From Pseudoalteromonas byunsanensis (GTDB lineage: Bacteria; Pseudomonadota; Gammaproteobacteria; Enterobacterales; Alteromonadaceae): a stretch of 41,589 nucleotides of DNA. The stretch's first letter is position 1, and every line of letters starts with the position of its first letter. The DNA lies in contig NZ_MNAN01000028.1 in the NCBI RefSeq assembly GCF_001854475.1, positions 1-41,589 of the forward strand, in the 5' to 3' direction. Made by a program: the position numbers and the translations under genes. Shown here in pieces: positions 23,643 through 31,337 of the stretch. The notes beneath the pieces are model-generated. The model ran no database searches. It saw only the letters and a program-made list of their open reading frames with translations, and was not told the origin of the DNA.

Positions 23643-24308
23643 ATGGTTTCTTCTTACCTAACTCAATCGGCTCTTAATACAGAGCCTGCCGATGTTGAAT
23701 TGGCTTTATCTCAATTAGATGCATTCTTACAGGACCAGAATAACTGGCAAGATGCTGTGTGGTCCTATCGTATTCCAGAGCTTGGTGAAGGTGGGGCATG
23801 TAGTTTATTTGGCCACCTTCAGGATGAACCTTTTGAGCTGACCTCACTACTTTCGCAAGATCAACAAACCTCACAAGCGTTAGTTAAGTTACAGTCCATC
23901 GTGGCTTTTGTACAAAGCAAAACAAATGTGGACTGGTTTGGTATATATCAGACTCGTGATACATCACAGGGGGCTCAGCTATTGAAACTGGCTTACCTTG
24001 GAGCACCAAGCCGACCATTGTTTCCTGTTAATGAGCAATTTGCTGCGACAAGTAATAACGTACAGGTAGCTATGAGTGGTCGAGGCCGTGTGATTAACGA
24101 TGTTCCAGCTTATGTTAGTAACGGCGGCGAGTATTATACTTGTGATCCAAAAGTACAGGCCGAAGCTTGTTTACCACTGTTTGATAATGCAAACAACTGT
24201 ATCGGTATCATTGATGCTGAAGCGTTTAGCAAAGATTTTTTTACACCAAGCGTGTTAGCTTTACTAATTGCTGTATGTATTAAAATTCCTCAGTATCTAC
24301 CTGAGTGA
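23643..24308 (+). CDS. GAF-domain protein, related to free-methionine-R-sulfoxide reductase
   Basis: A 221-residue protein with a GAF fold in the second half (residues ~80-215). The segment YYTCDPKVQAEACLPLFD, then IGIIDAEAF, matches the GAF type of free-methionine-R-sulfoxide reductases. Cysteines C167, C176 and C186 are candidates for redox residues, though their spacing should be compared with the catalytic set of that family. The N-terminal ~75 residues are not recognised and are longer than in typical fRMsr enzymes. It could reduce free methionine sulfoxide or only sense a small ligand. It lies 68 bases after the HsbR-like gene on the same strand, possibly co-transcribed. Confidence 0.65.
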   Translation: MVSSYLTQSALNTEPADVELALSQLDAFLQDQNNWQDAVWSYRIPELGEGGACSLFGHLQDEPFELTSLLSQDQQTSQALVKLQSIVAFVQSKTNVDWFGIYQTRDTSQGAQLLKLAYLGAPSRPLFPVNEQFAATSNNVQVAMSGRGRVINDVPAYVSNGGEYYTCDPKVQAEACLPLFDNANNCIGIIDAEAFSKDFFTPSVLALLIAVCIKIPQYLPE

Positions 24309-24365
24309 TATGACTCGTTTTGACCAATAATTATGTTAATATGAGCTCAGTTTAAACCCTAGTGT

Positions 24366-24409
24366 TCAGCGAGGCATAGCGCCCGTGCAGTGCAGATATT
24401 GCTCGCTGA
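24366..24409 (+). promoter_or_regulatory. Structured leader before the aminotransferase gene
   Basis: TCAGCGAG (24366-24373) pairs perfectly with CTCGCTGA (24402-24409), enclosing a GC-richer 28-base segment. It ends 25 bases before the start codon. It matches no riboswitch I recognise and may simply be an mRNA-stability or regulatory stem. Confidence 0.45.
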
Positions 24410-24434
24410 TATAACGTAAAATAAGAGATGACCC

Positions 24435-25625
24435 ATGTTCAGTGAATTAAAACCACTACCAACAGATCCAATCCTAGGATTGATGGCAGCTTACAAGCAA
24501 GATACAAACCCAAACAAAATTGATTTAGGCGTTGGGGTTTATAAAGACGAACAGGGCGATACACCTGTGCTACGTGCCGTTAAAAAGGCGGAAGCATTTC
24601 GATTAGAAAATGAAAAAACGAAATCTTACATTGGTTTAGCAGGTAACTTGGATTTTTGTCATAAGATGGAGTCGTTGCTTCTAGGTGAGCACGGCACATT
24701 ATTGGCTAATCGAGTTCGCACAGCTCAAACGCCAGGTGGTACTGGTGCGTTACGCGTTGCTGCGGAGTTCATCAAACGTTGTAATACCAATGCAACAGTG
24801 TGGGTTACCACTCCAACATGGGCAAACCACATTAGTTTATTTGAAGCAGCAGGCCTTCAGGTTAAAGAATATCCTTACTATGACTACGAAAATAAGGGCC
24901 TGCTTTTTGATGAAATGATCAATGCGCTAAAACAAGTGCCAAAAGGTGATGTTGTATTACTTCATGCATGTTGCCACAATCCAAGCGGCATGGATCTTAA
25001 TGCAGAGCAGTGGAAAGTGGTTGCTGAACTAGCAAAAGAAGTAGGTTTTACACCATTAATTGATATTGCATACCAAGGTTTTGGTGCAAGCTTAGATCAA
25101 GATGCCTATGGCTTACGTTTACTTGCTGACGCAGTAGATGAGCTTATCATTTGCTCTTCGTGCTCAAAGAACTTTGGGTTGTATCGTGAGCGAGTGGGTG
25201 CGTGTACACTCATCTCTAAAGATGCAGCAACAGCAGACATCTCAAACTCAGTATTGTTGAGTGTTGTACGTAGCATTTATTCAATGCCTCCAGCGCATGG
25301 TGCTGATATTGTAAATACAATTTTAAGCAGCACTGAATTAACCCAAATGTGGCACGAAGAGTTAGATGAAATGCGTTCACGCATCAATGGGCTACGTACG
25401 TTAATCAAAGATAGTTTAGCGGCTAAGGGCGTTGCTCAGGACTTTTCTTTCATTGATAAACAAAATGGTATGTTCTCATTCTTAGGTATCAATAAAGAGC
25501 AAATTGATCGTCTTCAAAAAGATTATGGTATCTATATCGTTGGATCGAGCCGAGTAAATGTTGCTGGTATCAGCCAAGCAAACATCGATTACTTCGCTAA
25601 TGCCGTTGCTGATGTATTGAAGTAA
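24435..25625 (+). CDS. Aromatic/aspartate aminotransferase (class I, TyrB/AspC family)
   Basis: A cytosolic PLP enzyme of 396 residues, the normal family length. It transfers the amino group between tyrosine, phenylalanine or aspartate and 2-oxoglutarate. PLP residues are clear: N182 in CCHNPSGMDL, D210 and Y213 in LIDIAYQGFG, K245 in SSCSKNFGLYRERVG, and an arginine in SSRVNVAG that binds the substrate carboxylate. The N-terminal DPILGLMAAYKQD and LGVGVYKDE segments are typical of the Ib subgroup. TyrB- and AspC-like members cannot be told apart here, so no symbol is given. A hairpin leader precedes it and a strong terminator follows. Confidence 0.93.
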   Translation: MFSELKPLPTDPILGLMAAYKQDTNPNKIDLGVGVYKDEQGDTPVLRAVKKAEAFRLENEKTKSYIGLAGNLDFCHKMESLLLGEHGTLLANRVRTAQTPGGTGALRVAAEFIKRCNTNATVWVTTPTWANHISLFEAAGLQVKEYPYYDYENKGLLFDEMINALKQVPKGDVVLLHACCHNPSGMDLNAEQWKVVAELAKEVGFTPLIDIAYQGFGASLDQDAYGLRLLADAVDELIICSSCSKNFGLYRERVGACTLISKDAATADISNSVLLSVVRSIYSMPPAHGADIVNTILSSTELTQMWHEELDEMRSRINGLRTLIKDSLAAKGVAQDFSFIDKQNGMFSFLGINKEQIDRLQKDYGIYIVGSSRVNVAGISQANIDYFANAVADVLK

Positions 25626-25642
25626 CAAACAGCTAGATATAC

Positions 25643-25670
25643 AAAAGCCGCACATTGCGGCTTTTTTATT
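25643..25670. terminator. Strong bidirectional terminator
   Basis: AAAAGCCGCA (25643-25652) and TGCGGCTTTT (25656-25665) pair perfectly around a 3-base loop, followed by TT and A/T. It serves the converging aminotransferase and yebG genes. Confidence 0.9.
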
Positions 25671-25691
25671 GTCAGTTGTAACCCTTACTAC

Positions 25692-25994
25692 CTACGCCTC
25701 TTTTAACGGCGTTACATTTTCAGTGTTTGATTTGGCAGAGGGCTTAGCTTTTTTTGTTACAGCGGGTTTACTGCCCTTTAGCACAGCTACAAATTCATCT
25801 TTTTGCTTCGCAATCTCAAGTGCTAGCGATTCAACTTGTTGCTCGCTAAGGGGAACATCAACTTTGCTCAGCATCTGCTCCAACGACTCTGCAACGTCTA
25901 ACATTTTGTCGTATGCATCAGCCTCTTTTTTACTGGTAAAGGTCATGCGCTCGACTCCGTTTCTTTCAACCACATACTTAACAATAACAGCCAT
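25692..25994 (-). CDS. yebG: YebG, SOS-induced DNA-damage protein
   Basis: A 100-residue protein of the YebG family, induced by DNA damage in E. coli; its biochemical role is unsettled. The conserved N-terminus MAVIVKYVVERNGVERMTFT followed by SKKEADAYDKMLD is nearly the E. coli form. The C-terminal tail is Lys/Ala-rich and variable. ATG 25994 is chosen because GGAG lies 5 bases before it and it gives the family start MAV; a GTG at 26000 is in frame. A near-consensus LexA site lies 19-34 bases upstream. Confidence 0.93.
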   Translation of the reverse strand: MAVIVKYVVERNGVERMTFTSKKEADAYDKMLDVAESLEQMLSKVDVPLSEQQVESLALEIAKQKDEFVAVLKGSKPAVTKKAKPSAKSNTENVTPLKEA

Positions 25995-26012
25995 GATCAC
26001 TCCTGCTAAACA

Positions 26013-26028
26013 CTGTTTTTTTATACAG
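26013..26028. promoter_or_regulatory. LexA (SOS) box upstream of yebG
   Basis: CTGTTTTTTTATACAG matches the gammaproteobacterial LexA consensus CTGT-N8-ACAG exactly in both half sites, with the A/T-rich centre expected. Flanking bases (CA before, TA after) also fit. It lies just upstream of yebG, a known SOS gene. Confidence 0.9.
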
Positions 26029-26261
26029 TAAATCTTTATGATGCATTATGCAAGGTTTTATTCACTCTTGCCCTTTATCTTAACCAGCATAACGTAACTT
26101 TATTAAATTAAAACTACCTGAGTGTTTTTCATGGACAAGTATCTTGACAAATTAAGGTACATTTCCTTTATTTAATGTTCCTTGATAGTAAGTATTTTTG
26201 AAGTATGAGTACTTACGCAAAGGATTAAATTAAGGAATATAACTAGTAAGGAACTACTATA

Positions 26262-26567
26262 ATGAAATCAATTATATTTGTTGTAACTTTAATCATCGGC
26301 TTTGGGCTTAATTGCAATGCAAGTGCTCAAGAGCTCAATGACTCTACTCGCGTTACGATCGTTGACCATACCACCCATTTAGTTGATATTAACTCAGCTT
26401 CAATTGATGAACTGGCAAAGCTGCCGGGAGTCGGCCAAAAGAAAGCTCAGGCTATTATTGACTACCGCCAAACAAACGGCCGGTTTGTAGACCTTGATGC
26501 GTTACAACAAGTTAAAGGCATTGGGAGCCGAATCGCAGCTAAATTAGAGGGCAAGATTCGTTTTTAA
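26262..26567 (+). CDS. ComEA-like helix-hairpin-helix protein
   Basis: A 101-residue exported protein. A signal peptide (to about NASAQ) is followed by two helix-hairpin-helix motifs: VDINSASIDELAKLPGVGQKKAQAI and DALQQVKGIGSRIAAKL, the single-domain ComEA form common in gammaproteobacteria. It should bind double-stranded DNA without sequence preference in the periplasm. In competent species it pulls in transforming DNA; in others the role is less clear. The start is not preceded by a strong ribosome site (GGAACTACTATA). A perfect hairpin terminator follows. Confidence 0.88.
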   Translation: MKSIIFVVTLIIGFGLNCNASAQELNDSTRVTIVDHTTHLVDINSASIDELAKLPGVGQKKAQAIIDYRQTNGRFVDLDALQQVKGIGSRIAAKLEGKIRF

Positions 26568-26576
26568 GCAAGGTTT

Positions 26577-26600
26577 AAGGGCCCATCGGGCCCTTTCTAG
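26577..26600. terminator. Terminator shared by convergent genes
   Basis: AAGGGCCC (26577-26584) and GGGCCCTT (26588-26595) pair perfectly around ATC, followed by TCT. It overlaps the stop codon region of the minus-strand gene. Confidence 0.8.
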
Positions 26601-26899
26601 CGTTGCTCAGATTCAAATTTGTCAACAGCTTCATTAAGCCACGGCTTAGCAAATATGATTTCAATTGGACTGGTAAGGATAGGGTAGCTAAGTCCAGCTA
26701 CTAGTAAAATAGGTAATAAGCTCCACCCTTCAAAGTAGGCTAAGGCGATGAAAAAAGGTATTAATACCGTAAGCTTAGCGATACGCAGTGTCACTTTACG
26801 CGTAGCAGGCATTTCATCCAAAGCGATGGCCAATATACGTTGTTTGTCACGCAGCTTGTAAGGCTCGAGAGATTTTATCTGGCTAAGGCGGATAATCAT
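26597..26899 (-). CDS. Small membrane protein co-transcribed with dsbB
   Basis: A 100-residue protein with two adjacent hydrophobic segments (about residues 45-57 and 59-76), probably two inner-membrane helices. The charged N-terminal 40 residues and the C-terminal tail are likely cytoplasmic. Family not recognised. Its ATG overlaps the dsbB stop codon by four bases (ATGA), so translation is coupled and it is likely made with DsbB. A role with disulfide formation is only a guess from position. Confidence 0.75.
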   Translation of the reverse strand: MIIRLSQIKSLEPYKLRDKQRILAIALDEMPATRKVTLRIAKLTVLIPFFIALAYFEGWSLLPILLVAGLSYPILTSPIEIIFAKPWLNEAVDKFESEQR

Positions 26900-27411
26900 T
26901 TAGTGCGAACCAAAAGACTTGAGGCCAAAATAACGATAAAGCTTAAGCTATAGAACGCAAATATGATTTCCATCCAACCAGGCATGCTGAGTGTTAAGAA
27001 AGACCAATCAATGTTCCCACAGTCACCTGTAGCTGCAAAAAATGCGGGGAACCACTCGTGCAACGGCATAAAGCTAGGAAAGTTTGGCACGATGTCACAG
27101 GTAAAGGCAAAGGGGTCTGTGGTTGTTTGCATATTGATGTGTTCACGGGCGATAATCCAACCCCAAATACTGCTTATTCCCCAAATGGTAAATCCTAATC
27201 CTTTAACTAGCCAGTTTGTCGGTGATAAATAGCCCACAATACCCGCTGCAAATAAGCCAAGCATGGCGGTACGTTGATAAATACACATGATGCACGGCTC
27301 TAGCCCCATCACATATTGAAAATACAACGCCGTGATTTCGAATAATCCGGCACTTAAAGCCAGTAACGCCCATGCCTTCTTAGATGACGACAGTGCACTT
27401 AACCAATTCAT
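26896..27411 (-). CDS. dsbB: DsbB, disulfide bond formation quinone reductase
   Basis: A 171-residue inner-membrane protein with four predicted helices that re-oxidises periplasmic DsbA and passes electrons to quinone. Both cysteine pairs are present: C40/C43 in EPCIMCIYQR and C105/C131 in FTCDIVPNF and ATGDCGN. The arginine after the first pair (R47) is the conserved quinone-site residue. Length fits the family. Four bases overlap with the small membrane protein downstream. It is divergent from fadR, a neighbourhood seen in other gammaproteobacteria. Confidence 0.95.
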   Translation of the reverse strand: MNWLSALSSSKKAWALLALSAGLFEITALYFQYVMGLEPCIMCIYQRTAMLGLFAAGIVGYLSPTNWLVKGLGFTIWGISSIWGWIIAREHINMQTTTDPFAFTCDIVPNFPSFMPLHEWFPAFFAATGDCGNIDWSFLTLSMPGWMEIIFAFYSLSFIVILASSLLVRTK

Positions 27412-27515
27412 ACCTACTCCTGAGTATTATTTTGTTGCTATTATGAGTCATAAACGCTTTTTGCTGCAACTAATCTCGGCATAGCGCTAAGCAGGTTACT
27501 AATCGTTTTCTTTGC

Positions 27516-27543
27516 TTGTTAGTTGAAAATCATCTGGTACAAT
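27516..27543 (+). promoter_or_regulatory. Predicted fadR promoter (extended -10)
   Basis: TTGTTA (27516-27521) is a -35 match, and TACAAT (27538-27543) is a -10 preceded by TGG, giving an extended -10 with a 16-base spacer. It lies 47 bases before the fadR start. The probable FadR site covers the -10. Confidence 0.6.
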
Positions 27544-27548
27544 CAGTG
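27532..27548. promoter_or_regulatory. Probable FadR operator (autoregulation)
   Basis: ATCTGGTACAATCAGTG matches the E. coli fadB operator ATCTGGTACGACCAGAT at 13 of 17 positions, including the whole left half. It overlaps the -10 element of the fadR promoter, so bound FadR would block its own transcription. The right half is weaker. Confidence 0.6.
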
Positions 27549-27589
27549 GATTGCATAATGTGCGGTCATTTTTTAATAAGTGGTGCTAA

Positions 27590-28303
27590 ATGAGAATTTT
27601 CAAAGCCAAGAGTCCAGCAGGGTTTGCTGAGGAGTATATTGTTGAATCTATATGGAACGGAGAGTTTCCACCGGGTTCTATTTTACCTGCCGAGCGAGAG
27701 CTGTCTGAATTAATTGGTGTGACGAGAACCACTCTACGTGAGGTACTTCAGCGATTAGCCAGAGATGGTTGGTTAACTATCCAACATGGGAAGCCAACAC
27801 GCGTAAATAACTTTTGGGAAACATCTGGTTTAAACATCCTTGAGACACTCGCGCGCTTGGATGAAGATAAGATGCCGGAGTTAACGGATCAACTTTTATC
27901 TGCTCGCACAAATATCAGCGCTATTTATACTCGTGCTGCAATCAAGTTTAACCCTCAATCAGTCATTGAAATACTATCAAAAAGTGATGAGCTAGAAGAC
28001 ACTGCGGAGGCTTTTGCCGAATATGATTACCGTGTTCATCACCAATTAGCTGTTGCAGGTAACAACCGTATTTACGTGCTAGTACTTAATGGCTTTAAAG
28101 GATTGTACTCAAAAATAGGTGGTCACTATTTTTCTGATGCTCGCACAAGAGAACTTGCAAGACAGTTTTATAAAGATCTCACTATATTAGCCCAAGAGCA
28201 AAATCATGATGGTGCTATTTCGCTAATGCGTAAATATGGTCATAAAACTGGTGAGATCTGGCAGCAGCTCCGTGGTGAGATGCCTGACAACATTATGGAT
28301 TAA
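27590..28303 (+). CDS. fadR: FadR, fatty-acid metabolism regulator
   Basis: A 237-residue GntR-family regulator. The N-terminal winged helix (residues ~1-75) has [21 protein letters not shown], then [28 protein letters not shown] and [19 protein letters not shown], very close to E. coli FadR. The all-alpha C-terminal domain binds long-chain acyl-CoA, which releases DNA; it normally represses fad and activates fab genes. Length fits. The start has no strong ribosome site. A 12-bp perfect terminator hairpin follows at once. Confidence 0.95.
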   Translation: MRIFKAKSPAGFAEEYIVESIWNGEFPPGSILPAERELSELIGVTRTTLREVLQRLARDGWLTIQHGKPTRVNNFWETSGLNILETLARLDEDKMPELTDQLLSARTNISAIYTRAAIKFNPQSVIEILSKSDELEDTAEAFAEYDYRVHHQLAVAGNNRIYVLVLNGFKGLYSKIGGHYFSDARTRELARQFYKDLTILAQEQNHDGAISLMRKYGHKTGEIWQQLRGEMPDNIMD

Positions 28304-28312
28304 TAGATTATC

Positions 28313-28342
28313 AAAAAACGCCTCCCAAATGAGGCGTTTTTT
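28313..28342 (+). terminator. Strong terminator after fadR
   Basis: AAAAAACGCCTC (28313-28324) pairs perfectly with GAGGCGTTTTTT (28331-28342) around a 6-base loop. Symmetric A and T tracts allow action in both directions. Confidence 0.92.
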
Positions 28343-28550
28343 GTATTGCTGATCCAAGTCTTAATCAAAAAAATAGATGATAGTTATCGCTTTATTCGAT
28401 TGTTATTTTTAGGTGATGAGGAATACACTGAGGCCAAATTTGTTTTGAGGTTGTTTTTTTTAAATTTGCCTCAATATAGTCAGTACAGTTTTAGCGCATG
28501 GATATGTGCTAGATATAATTGGACAAAAACCTAACTATTTGGAGAAAACA

Positions 28551-29156
28551 ATGGGTGTATTAGTTGGCCGTCAGGCACCAGACTTTACAGCAGCAGCGGT
28601 ACTAGGTAATGGCGAAATCGTAGATAGCTACAATCTACATGAAAACATCAAAGGTAAAAAAGCGGTTGTGTTCTTTTACCCACTAGACTTCACTTTTGTT
28701 TGTCCTTCTGAGTTGATCGCATTTGACAAGCGTTTTGAAGAGTTCCAAAAGCGTGGTGTTGAAGTTATCGGTGTTTCAATCGACTCACAATTCTCACACA
28801 ACGCTTGGCGTAATACACCAGTAAACGAAGGTGGTATTGGTCCAGTTAAATATGCACTTGTTGCAGACGTAAAACACGAGATCTGTAAAGCATACGACGT
28901 TGAGCACCCAGAAGCTGGCGTTGCGTTCCGTGGTTCATTCCTAATCGACGAAGAAGGTAATGTACGTCACCAAGTAGTTAACGATCTTCCTTTAGGTCGT
29001 AACATTGATGAAATGCTACGTATGGTTGACGCTCTAGCTTTCCACAGCGAGCACGGTGAAGTATGCCCTGCTGGTTGGACTGAAGGTAAAGCAGGTATGG
29101 ACGCAAGCCCTGAAGGTGTTGCTAAGTTCCTATCTGAAAACGAAAACGCGCTATAA
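28551..29156 (+). CDS. 2-Cys peroxiredoxin (AhpC/Prx1 type)
   Basis: A 201-residue cytosolic peroxidase that reduces hydrogen peroxide and alkyl hydroperoxides. The peroxidatic cysteine C51 is in FTFVCPSEL and the resolving cysteine C172 in GEVCPAGW, the typical 2-Cys arrangement. The start ATG 28551 is chosen because GGAG lies 6 bases before it and it gives the family start MGVLVGRQAPDF; the frame is open further up. Codons look optimised, as expected for an abundant protein. It stands alone, and a perfect terminator follows. A TATAAT lies at 28514-28519, but no good -35 was seen. AhpC and PrxC cannot be told apart here. Confidence 0.93.
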   Translation: MGVLVGRQAPDFTAAAVLGNGEIVDSYNLHENIKGKKAVVFFYPLDFTFVCPSELIAFDKRFEEFQKRGVEVIGVSIDSQFSHNAWRNTPVNEGGIGPVKYALVADVKHEICKAYDVEHPEAGVAFRGSFLIDEEGNVRHQVVNDLPLGRNIDEMLRMVDALAFHSEHGEVCPAGWTEGKAGMDASPEGVAKFLSENENAL

Positions 29157-29176
29157 TAAGCTGTCTTTCGTTTTGT

Positions 29177-29202
29177 AAAACCCGCCGCTTGGCGGGTTTT
29201 TA
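29177..29202 (+). terminator. Strong terminator after the peroxiredoxin gene
   Basis: AAAACCCGCC (29177-29186) pairs with GGCGGGTTTT (29191-29200) around GCTT, followed by further T. Confidence 0.9.
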
Positions 29203-29243
29203 TTTGCCTGCACGCCTTGTTTATTCTAGATACCACCATACAC

Positions 29244-29360
29244 TTACCCCACGCTTAGTCTTTGTCCGACAAAGCGAAGTAGCTCAATTCCCATATACGC
29301 CACAAATGTACTTATGACTGGTAAAGAAAGTAAGCTCAATAACATTAGTTCATAACTCAT
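29244..29360 (-). CDS. 38-residue membrane microprotein
   Basis: A short open frame, MSYELMLLSLLSLPVISTFV and 18 more residues to RLSVG, forms one predicted transmembrane helix (about residues 5-28) and a basic tail. Its ATG overlaps the stop of the upstream secreted-protein gene as ATGA. A clear ribosome site (GAGGAAAG) lies 9 bases upstream, inside that gene. Coupling and ribosome site make it a credible gene, although conservation could not be checked. Function unknown; it may work with the exported upstream product. Confidence 0.6.
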   Translation of the reverse strand: MSYELMLLSLLSLPVISTFVAYMGIELLRFVGQRLSVG

Positions 29361-29623
29361 AATGAGCTTTCCTCTTGAGTTTTAGTCGACTTCGACATAA
29401 CCACAGTGGCTTCTTGTTCCGAAGCGATGTCTAAAGACTGAGTTACCGCTTTAAGTGTTGAAGCTTTAAGTTCTTCAATGCTGTTGTTGATGCTAGTAGT
29501 GATAGCATTACTGATCACATCGGATAGTTCGACGGTGGTATCAGATTGTAGTGGGTTTGCATAGCTAGTTGCACTTGCACAGCTAATTAATACGATAGCA
29601 GTTAGTTTTGATAAAGTTTTCAT
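29357..29623 (-). CDS. Small exported protein of unknown function
   Basis: An 88-residue protein. The signal peptide ends near SYA22 (before NPLQSD). The mature part is Ser/Thr-rich and helical, with DVISNAITTSINNSIEEL and LKAVTQSLDIAS. A GGAG ribosome site supports the ATG. No family was recognised. The stop overlaps the start of a 38-residue membrane protein by four bases, so the two are probably made together. Confidence 0.7.
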   Translation of the reverse strand: MKTLSKLTAIVLISCASATSYANPLQSDTTVELSDVISNAITTSINNSIEELKASTLKAVTQSLDIASEQEATVVMSKSTKTQEESSL

Positions 29624-29791
29624 AATATTGCTCCTTTGGATTGTTAGTCGTGATAACTATTACAAAGGTTGTGCCATGTTATGAAAATATTTTATGTGGT
29701 TGTTTTTATTGTACTTTATTTTTATGGTGTCGTGGTCAATGATATTGAAAGTACTAAATTGACCACTGAGTATGGTTAAAAACGCTATATT

Positions 29792-30595
29792 TTAGCTATC
29801 TTGTTCAAGCAGCTGATAAATCAATTTTTTCACAGTATCAGGTTCAAAAGGTTTGTCACACAGTGCGTTGACGCCAGATTGCATAATATTGGACAAGTGC
29901 GCGTCATTTGCTTCTGAGGTCACCATCAGCACTGGAATATGCGCATGCTTGTCACTGTTGCGGATTGACTCTGTGAGTTCCTGACCATTAACTTGTGGCA
30001 TATTGTAATCGGTAACGATTAAATCAAACATTTGTGTTTGTAATATTTCAAGGGCTTGAGCACCATCTTCAGCTTCAGTAAATCGGCTGGCTCCTAAGTT
30101 CGTCAATACTCTGTGTATGTATTGTCTCGCTAGCTTAGAATCATCAACAATGAGTACGCGTAGATCTTGAATGTCATAAAGGTCTAGCTCTAGCTCTTGC
30201 GGTGATAAAATGTCTAAAGTTGCGTTGATTGCTTTGCCTAAATGTTGTTTATTAAATGGCTTAGGTAAAATAGCAATCACACCAGATTGTTTAAATATTT
30301 CCAGTTGCTCTTTTCGTGTTTCACTGGAAATCAGCATAAACGGAATGGAGTATTCGCTGAGATCATTATTAATATGATGCTGGATATCTACTGCACTGCC
30401 ATCGGGTAGGTGAAGACAAGAAATTATAAGATCCGGAATACTGCTTTCTAATTGGGCTTTTGCATCAGCGATAGAATCGGCAAAATCAATATGCAATATA
30501 CCTTCGCCTTGCAGTTCTTTAGTAATAATTTTTCTTTGCGTAGGAGATGGCTCAATAAGCAAGATAGCAAGATCAGCACTTAGTAATTCGTTCAT
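29792..30595 (-). CDS. Double-receiver response regulator with a degenerate first receiver
   Basis: A 267-residue protein with two receiver domains and no output domain. The second (~145-265) is canonical: D151/D152, D196 in IVTDYNMPQVNG, and CDKPF. The first (~7-128) has PDLIISCLHLPDG, where the usual phosphoacceptor aspartate is C60, and its acidic pocket is reduced to EP; lysine in PKPF is kept. It should therefore not be phosphorylated in the standard way. ATG 30595 is chosen for AGGG 5 bases upstream; the frame is open to 30649. It may act as a CheY-like adaptor. The partner kinase is not in the window. Confidence 0.85.
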   Translation of the reverse strand: MNELLSADLAILLIEPSPTQRKIITKELQGEGILHIDFADSIADAKAQLESSIPDLIISCLHLPDGSAVDIQHHINNDLSEYSIPFMLISSETRKEQLEIFKQSGVIAILPKPFNKQHLGKAINATLDILSPQELELDLYDIQDLRVLIVDDSKLARQYIHRVLTNLGASRFTEAEDGAQALEILQTQMFDLIVTDYNMPQVNGQELTESIRNSDKHAHIPVLMVTSEANDAHLSNIMQSGVNALCDKPFEPDTVKKLIYQLLEQDS

Positions 30596-30690
30596 ATGAA
30601 CCCTGTTAATGTATGCGTTATCGATATTGTTTACGAGCATATTAACCAAAGGTGGGCTTAGGAGCCAGTTAATTAAGCGTATGGCTTTGC

Positions 30691-31248
30691 TTAGCGCCTA
30701 AATTCATTTGATTGTGGAAGGTCAACTAAAATTAAAACCGCGCCCTTGCCGCCATATTCTAGGGGAGCCTGATGCATGGCAAGTATATCTGGATGTTGAA
30801 CAAGGTATTGCGGCACTTTGTGTTTTAATATGTGTTCACCAATGCCATGAACCACACAGGCACAGTAGTAGTGCTGCTTTTTGCACGCATGGATTAACGC
30901 AGCAAGCTCTTCTTTAGCGCGATCTTTGTTTAAGCCGTGCAAATCGAGGATCAACTCTGGCGCGATATCTCCTCTGCGCAATTGTTTAGCAAGGTATCTG
31001 TCTGCACCCGGTCTGACATAGTTTACAGTGCCATGGGTATCAATGTCAGGGATATACTCGTCGGAAAAATAAAACTCAGACTGATGCTGTTTTGTTTGGC
31101 TGGCAAGCTCATTTAATTTGGGCTTGCTTGGAGCCTTGTCAAAGCGCACTGTATCTTGTTTATACTCTGTTGCACCAGCAATAGACTGACGGAATAAATC
31201 AAAATCAGCATCATTAATCATGTGGGAGTTTGGGCGTTCTTTTTTCAT
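30691..31248 (-). CDS. smrB: SmrB, Smr-domain ribosome-rescue endonuclease
   Basis: A 185-residue protein. The C-terminal Smr domain (~95-180) shows ILDLHGLNKDRAKEEL and CVVHGIGEHILKHKVPQYL, ending in GGKGAVLILVDLP. The DLHG and HGIG motifs are the nuclease signature. In E. coli SmrB cleaves mRNA between collided ribosomes. The N-terminal extension with the MINDADFDLFRQSIAG segment is also characteristic. It is divergent from prmB, the usual arrangement in gammaproteobacteria. Confidence 0.93.
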   Translation of the reverse strand: MKKERPNSHMINDADFDLFRQSIAGATEYKQDTVRFDKAPSKPKLNELASQTKQHQSEFYFSDEYIPDIDTHGTVNYVRPGADRYLAKQLRRGDIAPELILDLHGLNKDRAKEELAALIHACKKQHYYCACVVHGIGEHILKHKVPQYLVQHPDILAMHQAPLEYGGKGAVLILVDLPQSNEFRR

Positions 31249-31337
31249 TGGGACATTCTAAATAAAAAAAGCATAAAAACCCAGCTTAAAAACCGCTACA
31301 ATAGCAACAATTACATTATGATGACTGAGATAAAAAC

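Noticed and set aside
28491..28519. Promoter and OxyR site for the peroxiredoxin gene
   Set aside because: TATAAT at 28514-28519 is present, but no acceptable -35 at 16-18 bases and no convincing OxyR pattern was found.
28346..28534. Open frame of 62 codons between fadR and the peroxiredoxin gene
   Set aside because: No ribosome site, follows directly on the fadR terminator, and runs into the peroxiredoxin promoter region; AT-rich low-quality sequence.
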